Origin: Clostridium rectalis | Lineage (GTDB): Bacteria > Bacillota > Clostridia > Clostridiales > Clostridiaceae | Reading direction: 5' to 3' | DNA: 64,000 nt | NCBI RefSeq assembly: GCF_900626095.1 | Contig: NZ_UYZZ01000001.1 | Location: 434,001-498,000, forward strand | Part shown: positions 9,846 through 18,650 of the stretch, piece by piece | Numbering within the stretch: position 1 is the stretch's first letter | Layout of the letters: every line of letters starts with the position of its first letter | Position numbers and translations under genes: made by a program | Notes under the pieces: model-generated | Told to the model about the DNA's origin: nothing | The model's database searches: none | Seen by the model: the letters and a program-made list of their open reading frames with translations, nothing else

Positions 9846-11927
9846 ATGAGAAAAGAATATTTAAATTATTCTTCTGATATTCCAGTTAGCATATCTTTTG
9901 CAACAATAAGGGAATACCCCTTTCATTGGAATAATTCTATGGAAATATTATTTGTACTAAAAGGAACAATAAAAGTTACTATAGATTCTTCAACTTATGA
10001 GATACATGAAAGAGAATTAGAAATAATAAATGTGGATGAAACCCACAGAATATTTAGTAATGATAAAGATAATAGAGTTTTAATATTCCATTTTGATTCC
10101 TCTTTTTTCTCAAAATATTATAGTGATATAGAAAATTTGTCTTTTTATACTAATACAACTGATGAAGGTGTTCAGGAAACAGAAGAATACATTGAGCTTA
10201 GAACATATCTTTCAATAATTTTATATGAAATCATACAAAGAAAAGAGGATTACGATGAAGAACTTGAAAAAACTTTGGTAGACTTATTATATCATTTAAT
10301 AAATAATTTTCATTATTTAACATATGAAAAAGAGGAACTAAGGGAAAATGAAGAACAATTAGCAAGATACCATAGAATAGCTAAGTACATATATAATAAC
10401 TATAATAATAAAATAAGTCTTCAGGATATAGCTAAAAAGGAATTTTTAAGTACTCACTACTTGTCACACGAAATAAAGTATGCAATGGGGTATAGCTTTA
10501 CAGATCTTTTAAATCTAACTAGGGTGGAGGAGTCTGTTAAACTCTTATTAGATACTGATAAAACTATTTCAGAAATATCAGAGGAAGTAGGATTTTCTCA
10601 TACAAGATACTATAATAAACATTTTAAAATTCATTTTAAATGTACCCCTATGCAGTTTAGAAAAAAATATAAAGCCTCTGAAGAAATTTATGAAAATCAA
10701 AAAAAGATTACATACTATGATTTAAATGAAAGCTTAGAGTATGTAGTATCCTATCTTGAAAACTATGATAGATTTAGTTATGAAAATAAGATTATTAGAA
10801 TTAATATAGATGTAGAAGATGAACTAGAAGAGATGGATAAGAGTTTTAAGGAAATAATAAATTTAGGAGATGCTTTTGATCTTTTAATTGAAGATAATAA
10901 AGATATATTAGAAGAAATACAAGAAGAGGTATCTTTTAAATATGGTAGAATTCTAAATGTTTTTAGTACAGATATGGGTATTTTTCCCTCCACAGAATTT
11001 TATAACTGGAATAGAGTTAAATCTGTATTAGAATATTTAGATGATATTAATTTAAAGCCTTTAATAGTACTAGATAATAATGGATTTAAAAAGGATGAGT
11101 TTATTAAAGCTTTAAGAAATTTTATAGAGTACTTTATAGATATAGAATCATTAGATATAAATAATTTTAGATTTCAATTCAGTGTAAATATTGATGAGGA
11201 TTTATTAAAGGAAGTAAAAAATATTTTAGTGAATGAATATGATTTAGAAGTATGTAAAAAGTACTTTTGTGTTCCAAATGACATTAATTATATTTATGAT
11301 ACAGCATATATGTTACCTTTTATAATTCATAATATAATAAGTGGCAATGTAAATTTAGAATTTTTAAAAGCTTTTGATGTACTTGAAAGACAAGTTAATC
11401 TTACCAATGAAGTATTTTTTGGATATCCAGGTCTAGTTAATGACATGGGTATAAAGAAACCTTCCTATTATGCTTATTATTTATTAAATAAGCTTGGAGA
11501 TACAGTTATATGTAAAGGGGATGGATACATTATTACTAAAAGTCATGATGAATTTCAGATTCTTTTATATAGTTATAATGAGGAAGTAGATAGGTTATTA
11601 AGCTTTGAGGATTTTTCTAAAATGAGAGGTTTAAAGAGCAACATAGGAAGAAAATTATCTATGAATATAATAAACGTATTATCTCATGTAAGAATGATAA
11701 TATATGATGTAAATGAAAAGATGGGTTCTTCTTATAATTATTGGCTTGGTATGGGAAGTCCTGTAAGATTGAGCAAGGAGGAGAAAGAGATATTATATAA
11801 AGCCTCTTTTCCTAAAATAGATTTTAAATATGCTAAAAAAAGTACAGTATTAAACATTGTTACTGAGATTAAAAATTATGGGGCTACTTTAATTTTAATT
11901 AAAAAGATATCAAAACACCTTAAATAA
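9846..11927 (+). CDS. AraC-family regulator with GH39-like C-terminal domain
   Basis: About 693 residues in three parts. Residues about 10-80 form a cupin-like sensor (YPFHWNNSMEILFVLKG), typical of AraC ligand pockets. Residues about 175-275 hold the two helix-turn-helix units of the AraC DNA-binding domain (ISLQDIAKKEFLSTHYLS and TISEISEEVGFSHTRYYN). The rest resembles the barrel of family 39 glycosidases (FKYGRILNVFSTDMGIF, then LKPLIVLD); such tails occur in clostridial and bacillar regulators of sugar genes and probably sense a saccharide rather than cut it. An earlier TTG at 9834 overlaps the TTGAGG ribosome binding site, so ATG 9846 is preferred. No sugar gene lies next to it; its target is unknown. 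Confidence 0.85.
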   Translation: MRKEYLNYSSDIPVSISFATIREYPFHWNNSMEILFVLKGTIKVTIDSSTYEIHERELEIINVDETHRIFSNDKDNRVLIFHFDSSFFSKYYSDIENLSFYTNTTDEGVQETEEYIELRTYLSIILYEIIQRKEDYDEELEKTLVDLLYHLINNFHYLTYEKEELRENEEQLARYHRIAKYIYNNYNNKISLQDIAKKEFLSTHYLSHEIKYAMGYSFTDLLNLTRVEESVKLLLDTDKTISEISEEVGFSHTRYYNKHFKIHFKCTPMQFRKKYKASEEIYENQKKITYYDLNESLEYVVSYLENYDRFSYENKIIRINIDVEDELEEMDKSFKEIINLGDAFDLLIEDNKDILEEIQEEVSFKYGRILNVFSTDMGIFPSTEFYNWNRVKSVLEYLDDINLKPLIVLDNNGFKKDEFIKALRNFIEYFIDIESLDINNFRFQFSVNIDEDLLKEVKNILVNEYDLEVCKKYFCVPNDINYIYDTAYMLPFIIHNIISGNVNLEFLKAFDVLERQVNLTNEVFFGYPGLVNDMGIKKPSYYAYYLLNKLGDTVICKGDGYIITKSHDEFQILLYSYNEEVDRLLSFEDFSKMRGLKSNIGRKLSMNIINVLSHVRMIIYDVNEKMGSSYNYWLGMGSPVRLSKEEKEILYKASFPKIDFKYAKKSTVLNIVTEIKNYGATLILIKKISKHLK

Positions 11928-11946
11928 GGTGTTTGTTTGCTTTTTT
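11913..11946 (+). terminator. Terminator overlapping the end of the AraC gene
   Basis: Stem AAACACCTT (11913-11921) with AAGGTGTTT (11926-11934), AAAT loop, followed by GTTTGC and a run of six T. The stop codon lies in the loop. Confidence 0.85.
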
Positions 11947-12134
11947 GAATTTTGTTCCATTTTCAAAACACCTCATATTAGTACCTTCAAGTGAGCACTT
12001 AAGTGAATGTAATAAATATGTATATATCTTATAATATTATTAAGTGATAATTTAAGAAAGAAGATTTTAAATTATGAAGTGAATTTATTTATACATAATA
12101 ATATAGACAGTAATAAGAATTTGAGGTGTATTTA

Positions 12135-13514
12135 ATGGGGATTGATGACAGGATATTCACTAACGGAAAAATAGGTAAGACTTTGTTTAAATTTGCAGTA
12201 CCTTCAGTTATATCTTTATTGGTAGCTGAGCTTTATAACTTAGTAGATACTATATTTGTAGGGAGATATATAAATTCAAAAGCTATAGGGGCTTTAACCA
12301 TAGCTTTCCCAATTCAAAGATTTCTTATCGCATTAGGACTTCTTATCGCAGTAGGAACTTCTACAATGGTTGCCAGAAGTTTAGGAGAAAAAAATTATGA
12401 TAATCTTAAAAAGGGTATTATTAGTGCATTTAGTTTAACCTTGATTGTCATTTCTATAGTCACATTTACTATATTTATTTTCAAAAAACCTATTATTATT
12501 AGCCTTGGGGCTAGTGAAAATATATATCCATTAGCTAATAGTTATATAAGTATAGTTTTAATGGGAGCGGTATTTCAATGTTTAGGTGTAGTGGCTTCCT
12601 ATATAATGACCGCATTAGGCAATACTAAAATTACTTTACAGGGAAACTTAATCGGTGCAATAGCCAATATCATAATAGACTATTTATTAGTTGTAGTTTT
12701 CAAAATAGGGATTGAAGGTGCGGCTATAGCTACAGTTATATCTCAGATATTAAGCTTTACCTTTATATTTTATAAATTTAGTTATATTAGAAAAGCATTT
12801 AATATTAAATTAAAATTTAAATTAAGTAATAAATTAGCATGGACTATTATAACTGTAGGATTTTCAACTTTTATTGTAGAAATATCAGATGCAGTAATAG
12901 CTGCTATGTTGAATAATTTGTTATATGCAGAGGGCGGAGATGCAGCTGTTATAACAGTTGGAGTAGTAACTAAATTATCTATGTTTATGTATATAACCAT
13001 TATAGGTATAAGTGCCGCTATGCAACCTATAATAGCTTATAATTATGGAGCTTCAAATTTTAAAAAAATGAGAGAAGCATTAAGAATATCTATAATTACT
13101 ATTGTTACAGCTTCTTTAGGATTCTGGGCTATATTCATGATTTTTGCAAAACCTATGATAGGATTCTTTTTAACAGATGCAGCTATATTACCAGAGGCAA
13201 TAAAGGCTTTTAGAATATGTATATTACTTTTACCAGCCATAAGTATTGAGTATATAACAATATACTATTATCAGGCTATTGGTGAGTCAAAAAAATCATT
13301 TTTACTTTCAATATTCAGGCAGTTAGTAGTATTTATTCCTGTTGCATTTATTTTGATTAAAAAAATAGGAGTAATGGGAGCTTGGATAGCTTATCCTGTA
13401 GCGGATGTAATAGCATTTGTAACAGCTGTGTATTTTATTAGAAGGGCTACAGAAGAAATAGAAGAAGAAGTTGAAATGTTCCAAGATCAGGATAAATCTT
13501 TAGCAAAAGCTTAA
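12135..13514 (+). CDS. MATE family multidrug/metabolite efflux transporter
   Basis: About 459 residues with twelve predicted membrane helices in two homologous halves, as in MATE exporters that expel cationic compounds in exchange for Na+ or H+. Recognisable pieces are the N-terminal KTLFKFAVPSVISLLVAELY with NLVDTIFVGRY immediately after, the second-half SAAMQPIIAYNYGA, and the glycine/proline-containing helices. The C-terminal tail is acidic (EEIEEEVEMFQDQDK). In-frame GTG 12126 is part of the GAGGTG ribosome binding site, so ATG 12135 is the start. The upstream gap holds a TATAAT at 12030 and a palindrome CACTTAAGTG at 11996-12005 that could be an operator. Substrate unknown. Confidence 0.9.
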   Translation: MGIDDRIFTNGKIGKTLFKFAVPSVISLLVAELYNLVDTIFVGRYINSKAIGALTIAFPIQRFLIALGLLIAVGTSTMVARSLGEKNYDNLKKGIISAFSLTLIVISIVTFTIFIFKKPIIISLGASENIYPLANSYISIVLMGAVFQCLGVVASYIMTALGNTKITLQGNLIGAIANIIIDYLLVVVFKIGIEGAAIATVISQILSFTFIFYKFSYIRKAFNIKLKFKLSNKLAWTIITVGFSTFIVEISDAVIAAMLNNLLYAEGGDAAVITVGVVTKLSMFMYITIIGISAAMQPIIAYNYGASNFKKMREALRISIITIVTASLGFWAIFMIFAKPMIGFFLTDAAILPEAIKAFRICILLLPAISIEYITIYYYQAIGESKKSFLLSIFRQLVVFIPVAFILIKKIGVMGAWIAYPVADVIAFVTAVYFIRRATEEIEEEVEMFQDQDKSLAKA

Positions 13515-13527
13515 TATAGCATAGTAA

Positions 13528-13580
13528 ATAAATACCAAATAGCTCCCTGTCAAGTAGCCAGGGAGCTATTTGGTATTTAT
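13528..13580. terminator. 22-bp perfect hairpin after the MATE gene
   Basis: Arms 13528-13549 and 13559-13580 pair without mismatch around a 9-base loop. AT at the base and GC at the tip (AGCTCCCTG). No long T-run, but the length makes termination or 3'-end protection likely. Confidence 0.85.
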
Positions 13581-13682
13581 AAATATTTCCAGTTAATTTT
13601 TTCTAATATTAAAGACTATATATTATTTTATAATATTAATATACATGATAAGATTAAATTACTTAATAAGAAAGGTAGCATT

Positions 13683-14062
13683 ATGTGGAAATATTCAAAT
13701 AAAAGAAGGGATCATATTCATTTTATAACACAATATTATTGTAATACTGAGAAATATACAGGGACTAGAATAGTAGTATTTATAAAAAATGAAAAAAATA
13801 TATTTATGATATAGATAATTTTAAAATACATAAATATAAGAACCCAAAAAGTAAGTCACCAAGTATTTCTACCTGGGAAATAGTGAATTGTGAAATAGAT
13901 AAAGTAATAAAAAAAGAGATGATAAATTTTAGTGAGGATGGTAAACTTAAGATGTATCACACTATATATGAATCTATAGACTTAGAATTATATCAGTATT
14001 ATTTGCTAGCCTTCTATAAAGAAAATATTAATCCGTTAAAATTAAAGATAAAGTGGAAATAA
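13683..14062 (+). pseudogene. Small hypothetical gene broken by one frameshift
   Basis: ATG at 13683, after AGAAAGG, opens 43 codons (beginning MWKYSNKRRDHIHF) ending at TAG 13812. A second open frame, offset by one base, continues from about 13800 to TAA at 14060-14062 (ending NPLKLKIKWK) with coding-like composition and no start of its own. Adding a single base near the A-runs at 13785-13799 would give one protein of about 126 residues. The break sits in poly-A, so a sequencing error, phase variation or true decay are all possible. No family recognised. Confidence 0.65.
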
Positions 14063-14132
14063 AACAATATTTATAATAAGCTAATAGTTTTATAATATAT
14101 AATAACTTATTTGATTAGGAGGAAGTGAAATA

Positions 14133-14471
14133 ATGAATATTCAAATTTTGGGGATAAAAAAGTGTTTTGAAACTAAAAAGGCAGAAAGATACTTTAAGGA
14201 AAGAAGAATTAAATATCAATTAGTGTATTTAAATGAAAAACCTTTAAGTAAAAGAGAACTAGAAAGTGTAAGGGCTAATGTAGAACTTAAGGAGTTAATT
14301 GATATTAAATCTAAAGATTATGAAAAATCAAATATTAAACATATGAGAGAAGATAGTGTAAAACAAGAAATATTATTAAATAATCCAAAACTTTATAAAA
14401 CTCCTATAGTACGTAATGGTAGACAAGCTACTGTAGGATATAAACCTGATGTATGGAAAGAATGGGAATAA
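14133..14471 (+). CDS. Spx/ArsC-family thioredoxin-fold protein
   Basis: A 112-residue protein of the ArsC/Spx/YffB family. The N-terminus has the expected strand and active site loop (LGIKKCFETKKAERYF) with a single cysteine at residue 11; the second cysteine of a CXXC redox switch as in Spx is absent. The conserved TPIVRNGRQATVGY near the C-terminus contains the cis-proline and the family's arginine region. Single-cysteine members act as reductases in some cases, but many have no known activity; an Spx role with RNA polymerase is less likely without CXXC. Strong TTAGGAGG ribosome binding site upstream. Stand-alone gene. Confidence 0.85.
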   Translation: MNIQILGIKKCFETKKAERYFKERRIKYQLVYLNEKPLSKRELESVRANVELKELIDIKSKDYEKSNIKHMREDSVKQEILLNNPKLYKTPIVRNGRQATVGYKPDVWKEWE

Positions 14472-14474
14472 ATG

Positions 14475-14530
14475 ATGCTGTAGCCAAATTTAATTTGGGA
14501 TAGCATTTTAACTTTTTAATATTAAAAGTT
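14475..14530 (+). terminator. Imperfect terminator hairpins after the Spx-like gene
   Basis: ATGCT (14475-14479) pairs with AGCAT (14502-14506) and, inside, CCAAA pairs with TTTGG, with an internal loop. A second weak hairpin (AACTTTTTAATATTAAAAGTT, about 14510-14530) follows directly. Confidence 0.5.
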
Positions 14531-14630
14531 ATAGCATAGATTGTAATTAATCTAAATTTGGATATTAAATTGTAAATAGGGAGAAAATCTATAATAAGTT
14601 ATTTATAAACTTATATTTTAGAGATATAAG

Positions 14631-14659
14631 TTATTATACAAAAAATATTATGGTATAAT
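14631..14659 (+). promoter_or_regulatory. Extended -10 promoter for the TcaA-like gene
   Basis: TGGTATAAT (14651-14659) is a perfect extended -10; 17 bases upstream lies a weak -35 TTATTA (14631-14636). It is placed about 38 bases before the translation start at 14697. Confidence 0.55.
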
Positions 14660-14696
14660 TTTATAAAAAGTTTATATATTGGAGAGGTTGAGGTTT

Positions 14697-15956
14697 TTGA
14701 ATTATTTTAAAGATGCTTTAAATAAATTTAGAATTAAAATAAAAAAAGTATATGAAGAGTATGGAAATAAAAAGACAATGTTTTTTTTATCTATGTTTTC
14801 TTTAATTATTATGATTTCTATAGGGTATTGGTTTGGAATGCTAGTAGGGAGTAAGGAGCGAGTAATAAATGGTTTTGAAAAGGCAGTTATTGCTAAGAAC
14901 AAAAGAGCCATATTAAAATATGTACAATTAGATAGTGATATTATTAAACTTAATTCTAAAAGTATAGAACCATTTATGAGATATATTAATGATAATCCTG
15001 ACAGTATAAAAAATAAAATAAATATACTTAGGTATAGCAGTGGAGAGAATAGTAAGGAAATAATAAATCTAAAAAGTAAAAAGGGAATTATAGGATACAA
15101 GTATAAAATATTAATTTCTCCGGTATATGCAGATATAACTACTAATTTAAAAGATATGGAAGTTTTTTTAGATGGGAAATTTTATTATAAAAGTGACAAG
15201 GATAATTATATAAAAAGTATTGGACCATTGGTTCCGGGAATTTATAAAGTAGAAGGAAAATTAAAAACTTATAATGGACAGATAAAGGATTTAAAATCTA
15301 TAACTTTTTTAGAGAAAAAAAATAAAATTAGTATTGAACCTAAAATAAGTAAAATATCTATAGATAGTATAAATGAAGAGGCACAAGTTTTTATAAATGG
15401 TGAGAACACTAATAAATTAGTAAAAGAGTTTAAAAACATAGGGCCGATACCTATGGATGGATCCTTCAAAGTTTATATACAACAGCAGTTCCCTTGGGGG
15501 AAAATTAATAGTGAAGAAATAGAAATAAAAGATTTATCAAATATAAAATTAAAAATTAATCCTGTAAATGATGAGTTAAAAGAGAATTTAAGTTCTATAT
15601 TAAAGGAATTTTATTACAATGGGTTCCAGGCTGTAAATAAGGTAAATAAGTCTATGATGATAAATAGTAGCGATGAAATTAAAAATAAGTTTTTTGATGT
15701 TTATGGAGATAATAGAGGAGTTTTAAAAGAAGAGTTTTTTTTAAAGAAATTAACTATAGATGAAAGTGTTATAGAGGTTAAGGAAGACAAAGAAAGTTAC
15801 TATATATCTATAGTTGCATCTATTGTTTATAAAAAAGAAAAAAGCTTTTATGGGATTTCTTTAGGTACAGGGGAAGAAAAAGATAGATTTATAAATGAAT
15901 TAGTATATGAAAAGAAAACTAAACAGTGGAAAATAGTTTCTATTGAAAAAGCTTAA
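14697..15956 (+). CDS. TcaA/YvbJ-like single-pass membrane protein
   Basis: About 419 residues. A basic cytoplasmic N-terminus is followed by one membrane helix (about residues 27-50, MFFLSMFSLIIMISIGYWFG), then a long extracellular part of beta-rich repeats and a C-terminal NTF2-like domain (from about 310). This is the layout of TcaA/YvbJ proteins, which influence glycopeptide or cell-wall stress responses in Firmicutes, but the usual N-terminal zinc ribbon is missing. The extracytoplasmic segment contains two similar PEGA-like modules (DMEVFLDGKFYY; EAQVFINGENTN). TTG 14697 is favoured because GGAGAGG lies 9 bases before it; the first in-frame TTG at 14679 has no site. Function is inferred from architecture only. 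Confidence 0.7.
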   Translation: MNYFKDALNKFRIKIKKVYEEYGNKKTMFFLSMFSLIIMISIGYWFGMLVGSKERVINGFEKAVIAKNKRAILKYVQLDSDIIKLNSKSIEPFMRYINDNPDSIKNKINILRYSSGENSKEIINLKSKKGIIGYKYKILISPVYADITTNLKDMEVFLDGKFYYKSDKDNYIKSIGPLVPGIYKVEGKLKTYNGQIKDLKSITFLEKKNKISIEPKISKISIDSINEEAQVFINGENTNKLVKEFKNIGPIPMDGSFKVYIQQQFPWGKINSEEIEIKDLSNIKLKINPVNDELKENLSSILKEFYYNGFQAVNKVNKSMMINSSDEIKNKFFDVYGDNRGVLKEEFFLKKLTIDESVIEVKEDKESYYISIVASIVYKKEKSFYGISLGTGEEKDRFINELVYEKKTKQWKIVSIEKA

Positions 15957-16052
15957 TACAACTGAAAGTAAAAAAAGGTATAAAGAAATTTGTGGGTAAA
16001 GTATGACCATTAGAATAGTATATATTAGCAAGATATATTTGGAGGAGATTTA

Positions 16053-16982
16053 ATGGCTTATAGTATTGATACACCTATATATATAAATAAGGAATTAGTA
16101 CTTTCCTTATATTCTATATTAATAGATGGATATATAGAAAGTAGGTCTATTAAATGTGTAAAAGACAGAACTGATAATTTAAAGTTACAAAGTTGTTGTA
16201 AGGGTGAAGAATGCTTAGGAGAAAAAAAATCTAATAATAATAAAGAAAAGAATATTACAAAGGATGGTGAACAATGCTGTAGTCGTCAACTTACAGCAGG
16301 GTTAGACGACAGGAATACTACAAGAAATGAAATAAGTATAAAAAAAATATATACTACTTTCCAAATTTTTAATAATTTAAAAGAGATTATGACAGATGAA
16401 AACATAGTAAAAAATATAAGAGGTAAGGATATATTAAATTCTAATTTTGTATGTGGAGAATGTTTAGAAATTAAAGGTGATATATTACCTAACTCTATAG
16501 TTTCACAAATAAATACTATAATAGATACGTTAGATGCCTATGATTGTAAAAATTTAGACAAGTTTCTTAATAATAAGAAAGAAGATACATTAACTAACTA
16601 CTCTTTTATATCAAAACAATTAAAAAATTTAAGTAATTGTTTAATTAAAAATAATACTGTAAATATGATAATACAATGTAATAATTTTAAAACAATTCTC
16701 AATGTAAATTTAAATAATTTTTTAGATAAAAGTAATTATATATATGATAACGCTAATTGCTCCTGCACAGTATTATGTAAAACTATTAAATTTGCAAATG
16801 AAGGTGAATATATAGACTTATTGTGTAAAACTTGTATGAGTGACTATTATAATAATTTTGTGGATGCTACTAATAATTATATAGATATTTTAGAAAGAAA
16901 TAATATTTTAATACCAGGGAAAATTGTTACTAAAATTTGGGGACCGGCTATTCAGGCTATACCCATTGCTATGTATGTATAG
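16053..16982 (+). CDS. Unknown cytoplasmic protein, 309 residues, cysteine-containing (DUF6414-like)
   Basis: Starts at ATG after a GGAGGAG site. The first 30 residues (IYINKELVLSLYSILIDGYI) resemble the DUF6414 family, proteins of unknown function whose start reads as 'nucleotide to membrane-free alpha/beta' in my memory; treat this as tentative. A hydrophilic insert at about 45-95 contains CC-K-x-E-E-C and a second CC pair. A central cysteine pair (CGEC, about residue 134) and several later ones (CSCTVLC, CKTC) suggest metal binding or a reducing environment. The C-terminal 20 residues are hydrophobic (WGPAIQAIPIAMYV) but too short for a clear membrane helix. No operon partner; terminator follows at once. 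Confidence 0.65.
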   Translation: MAYSIDTPIYINKELVLSLYSILIDGYIESRSIKCVKDRTDNLKLQSCCKGEECLGEKKSNNNKEKNITKDGEQCCSRQLTAGLDDRNTTRNEISIKKIYTTFQIFNNLKEIMTDENIVKNIRGKDILNSNFVCGECLEIKGDILPNSIVSQINTIIDTLDAYDCKNLDKFLNNKKEDTLTNYSFISKQLKNLSNCLIKNNTVNMIIQCNNFKTILNVNLNNFLDKSNYIYDNANCSCTVLCKTIKFANEGEYIDLLCKTCMSDYYNNFVDATNNYIDILERNNILIPGKIVTKIWGPAIQAIPIAMYV

Positions 16983-17012
16983 AAAGGTTGCTTTTGATGC
17001 AACCTTTTTTAT
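16983..17012 (+). terminator. Rho-independent terminator
   Basis: AAAGGTTGC (16983-16991) pairs with GCAACCTTT (16999-17007), loop of 7, followed by more T. Directly abuts the preceding stop codon. Confidence 0.9.
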
Positions 17013-17246
17013 TATATGCAATACAGTAGTCAAAATAGGATATACAAATATTGTTTACTTATTTGTTGTTAGTATAAAATTTTAATTTTACAAATAAAAA
17101 ATATTTGTATATTGTAATTATATTAGAACATATTTTTATTAAGTAGTTGTGACTTAAGCTAAAAGTAAACTATAAAAGGATTATTTTTTAATATGTAGAA
17201 AAAAATCATAGAAAGATAAAAAAGGGCAAGAAGAAAAACAGCATAA

Positions 17247-17375
17247 TATAAAACCAGGACTGGTAAAAAATATCATAGATTAGGATGTAGGTATTTAAAG
17301 AGAAGTTGCTATGAAACAACATTTATAGATGCGGGAAACATAGGATTGACTCCATGTAGTGTATGTAATCCATAA
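17247..17375 (+). pseudogene. Remnant of a YH..C..L..C..C metal-binding tail domain
   Basis: An in-frame stretch of 42 codons with no start, preceded by TAA, ending at TAA 17373. It reads TGKKYHRLGCRYLKRS, then after about 17 residues LTPCSVCNP. This pattern (Tyr-His, Cys, then Pro-Cys-x-x-Cys) is the Ada-like zinc-binding tail found at the C-terminus of secreted nucleases and MBL/ComEC-type hydrolases of Firmicutes. The rest of the gene is gone, so this is a 3' fossil. The domain match is from memory of the motif. Confidence 0.65.
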
Positions 17376-17600
17376 AGTGAAATTTAAGTAGCTTTTATTG
17401 AGTCACTTATTTTCGCATAAATATATTTAATAAGCCTATATAGTATGTTTGATAAAAGCAAAATTAAATCCTTCAAAGGATATTTATTAGTATTAATTTA
17501 GGGGATAAATAGATTAAAAAACGATCCACATGAGAGAATACGAAATGGATTATAAACAAGCTGTATACAATGTCATATATAAGTAAATTTTATTTGGAGT

Positions 17601-17639
17601 AATTGAAAAGACTAGGATTTTATCCTAGTCTTTTCAATT
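17601..17639. terminator. Orphan 17-bp hairpin
   Basis: Arms 17601-17617 and 17623-17639 pair perfectly (AATTGAAAAGACTAGGA and complement) with a 5-base loop. No intact gene lies just upstream on either strand; probably the terminator of the lost gene whose fragment lies at 17247. Confidence 0.7.
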
Positions 17640-17960
17640 TGTGATGTTTATGCAATTATGGCATATTCATCTCATTCTTTCTATATTGTAATAAGAGCTG
17701 AATAAAGCTAGATATACCAAGGTTTGTTTAAATAAAGAGGATTTTATTATAGACCTATCTTACAGAATTGTAATAATTAGTATCTATGTGTAAGTCTACT
17801 GTTATTGTTATCAGGTGTATAACAAAATATAATAAAGACATGGCTATTAAAAACAATTTTAATAATTAATTTTGGTATTTTTAAAAGTTTTATTAAAATT
17901 ATAAATTTTGTTATATATATATAAATTTTTATTTAAATATTTAAAGAGAGGTAATGTTAA

Positions 17961-18641
17961 ATGGAGATATTAAAGGTAGAGAACTTATCAAAAATTTATG
18001 GTGAAGAAAATAATAAGGTTGTAGCACTTAAAAATGTATCTTTTTCTGTAAATAGAGGTGAATTTACTGCAATTGTGGGAGCTTCCGGTTCGGGAAAGAG
18101 TACTTTACTTCATATGTTAGGGGGATTAGATAGACCAACTTCCGGAAAGGTATTTCTAGATAGTGAAGATATATATAAGCTAAATGAAGAGAAATTAGCT
18201 ATATTTAGAAGACGGAATATAGGATTTATATTTCAGTTTTTCAATCTTATACCTGTTTTAAACGTAGAGGAAAATATATCTTTACCCACATTATTAGATA
18301 AAGGGAAAATAGATAATAGGTATTTAGAAGAGGTAATAGGTATTTTAGGGTTAAAAGAAAGAATAACTCATCTTCCATCAGAATTATCTGGAGGACAGCA
18401 ACAGAGAGTATCTATTGGAAGAGCTTTAATAAATAAACCAGCTATAATTCTTGCAGATGAGCCTACGGGAAATTTAGATAGTAAAAATAGTAAAGAAGTA
18501 ATCGAACTTTTGAAACTGTCTTCAAAAAAGTATAATCAAACCCTTATAATAATAACTCATGATATGTCTATAGCGCAGCAGGCGGATAGAGTAATAACTA
18601 TTGCAGATGGTGAGATAAATTCAGATGAAAGAATGGGATAA
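17961..18641 (+). CDS. ABC transporter ATP-binding protein (LolD/MacB/BceA type)
   Basis: 226 residues with Walker A GASGSGKST, Q-loop FQFFNLIPVLNVEENI, signature LSGGQQQRVSIGRAL, Walker B IILADEPTGNLD and H-loop THD. This is the subfamily that works with FtsX-type permeases, exporting or mechanically extracting lipopeptides, peptides or lipoproteins. GAGAGG precedes the ATG. The permease gene follows after 9 bases, so the two are co-translated parts of one transporter, and a two-component system follows further on. Confidence 0.95.
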   Translation: MEILKVENLSKIYGEENNKVVALKNVSFSVNRGEFTAIVGASGSGKSTLLHMLGGLDRPTSGKVFLDSEDIYKLNEEKLAIFRRRNIGFIFQFFNLIPVLNVEENISLPTLLDKGKIDNRYLEEVIGILGLKERITHLPSELSGGQQQRVSIGRALINKPAIILADEPTGNLDSKNSKEVIELLKLSSKKYNQTLIIITHDMSIAQQADRVITIADGEINSDERMG

Positions 18642-18650
18642 GGGGGAAAC

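Larger units (their letters stand above)
17013..17960. other. Gene-poor stretch with decayed coding sequence
   Basis: About 950 AT-rich bases without an intact gene. It contains the remnant at 17247-17375 and an orphan terminator-like hairpin at 17601-17639; the rest shows no coding, RNA or repeat signal I can support. A possible 18-codon frame at 17531 has no ribosome binding site. Confidence 0.6.

Noticed and set aside
14702-15100. Long minus-strand open frame of 132 codons
   Set aside because: Antisense shadow of the TcaA-like gene; no ribosome binding site, and its hydrophobicity comes from reading AT-rich lysine codons backwards.
16053-16982. Cysteine-rich stretch as a second lantibiotic or sactipeptide precursor
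   Set aside because: It is a 309-residue protein without leader features or modification enzymes nearby.
17531-17587. 18-codon ORF in the gene-poor stretch
   Set aside because: No ribosome binding site and no recognisable content.
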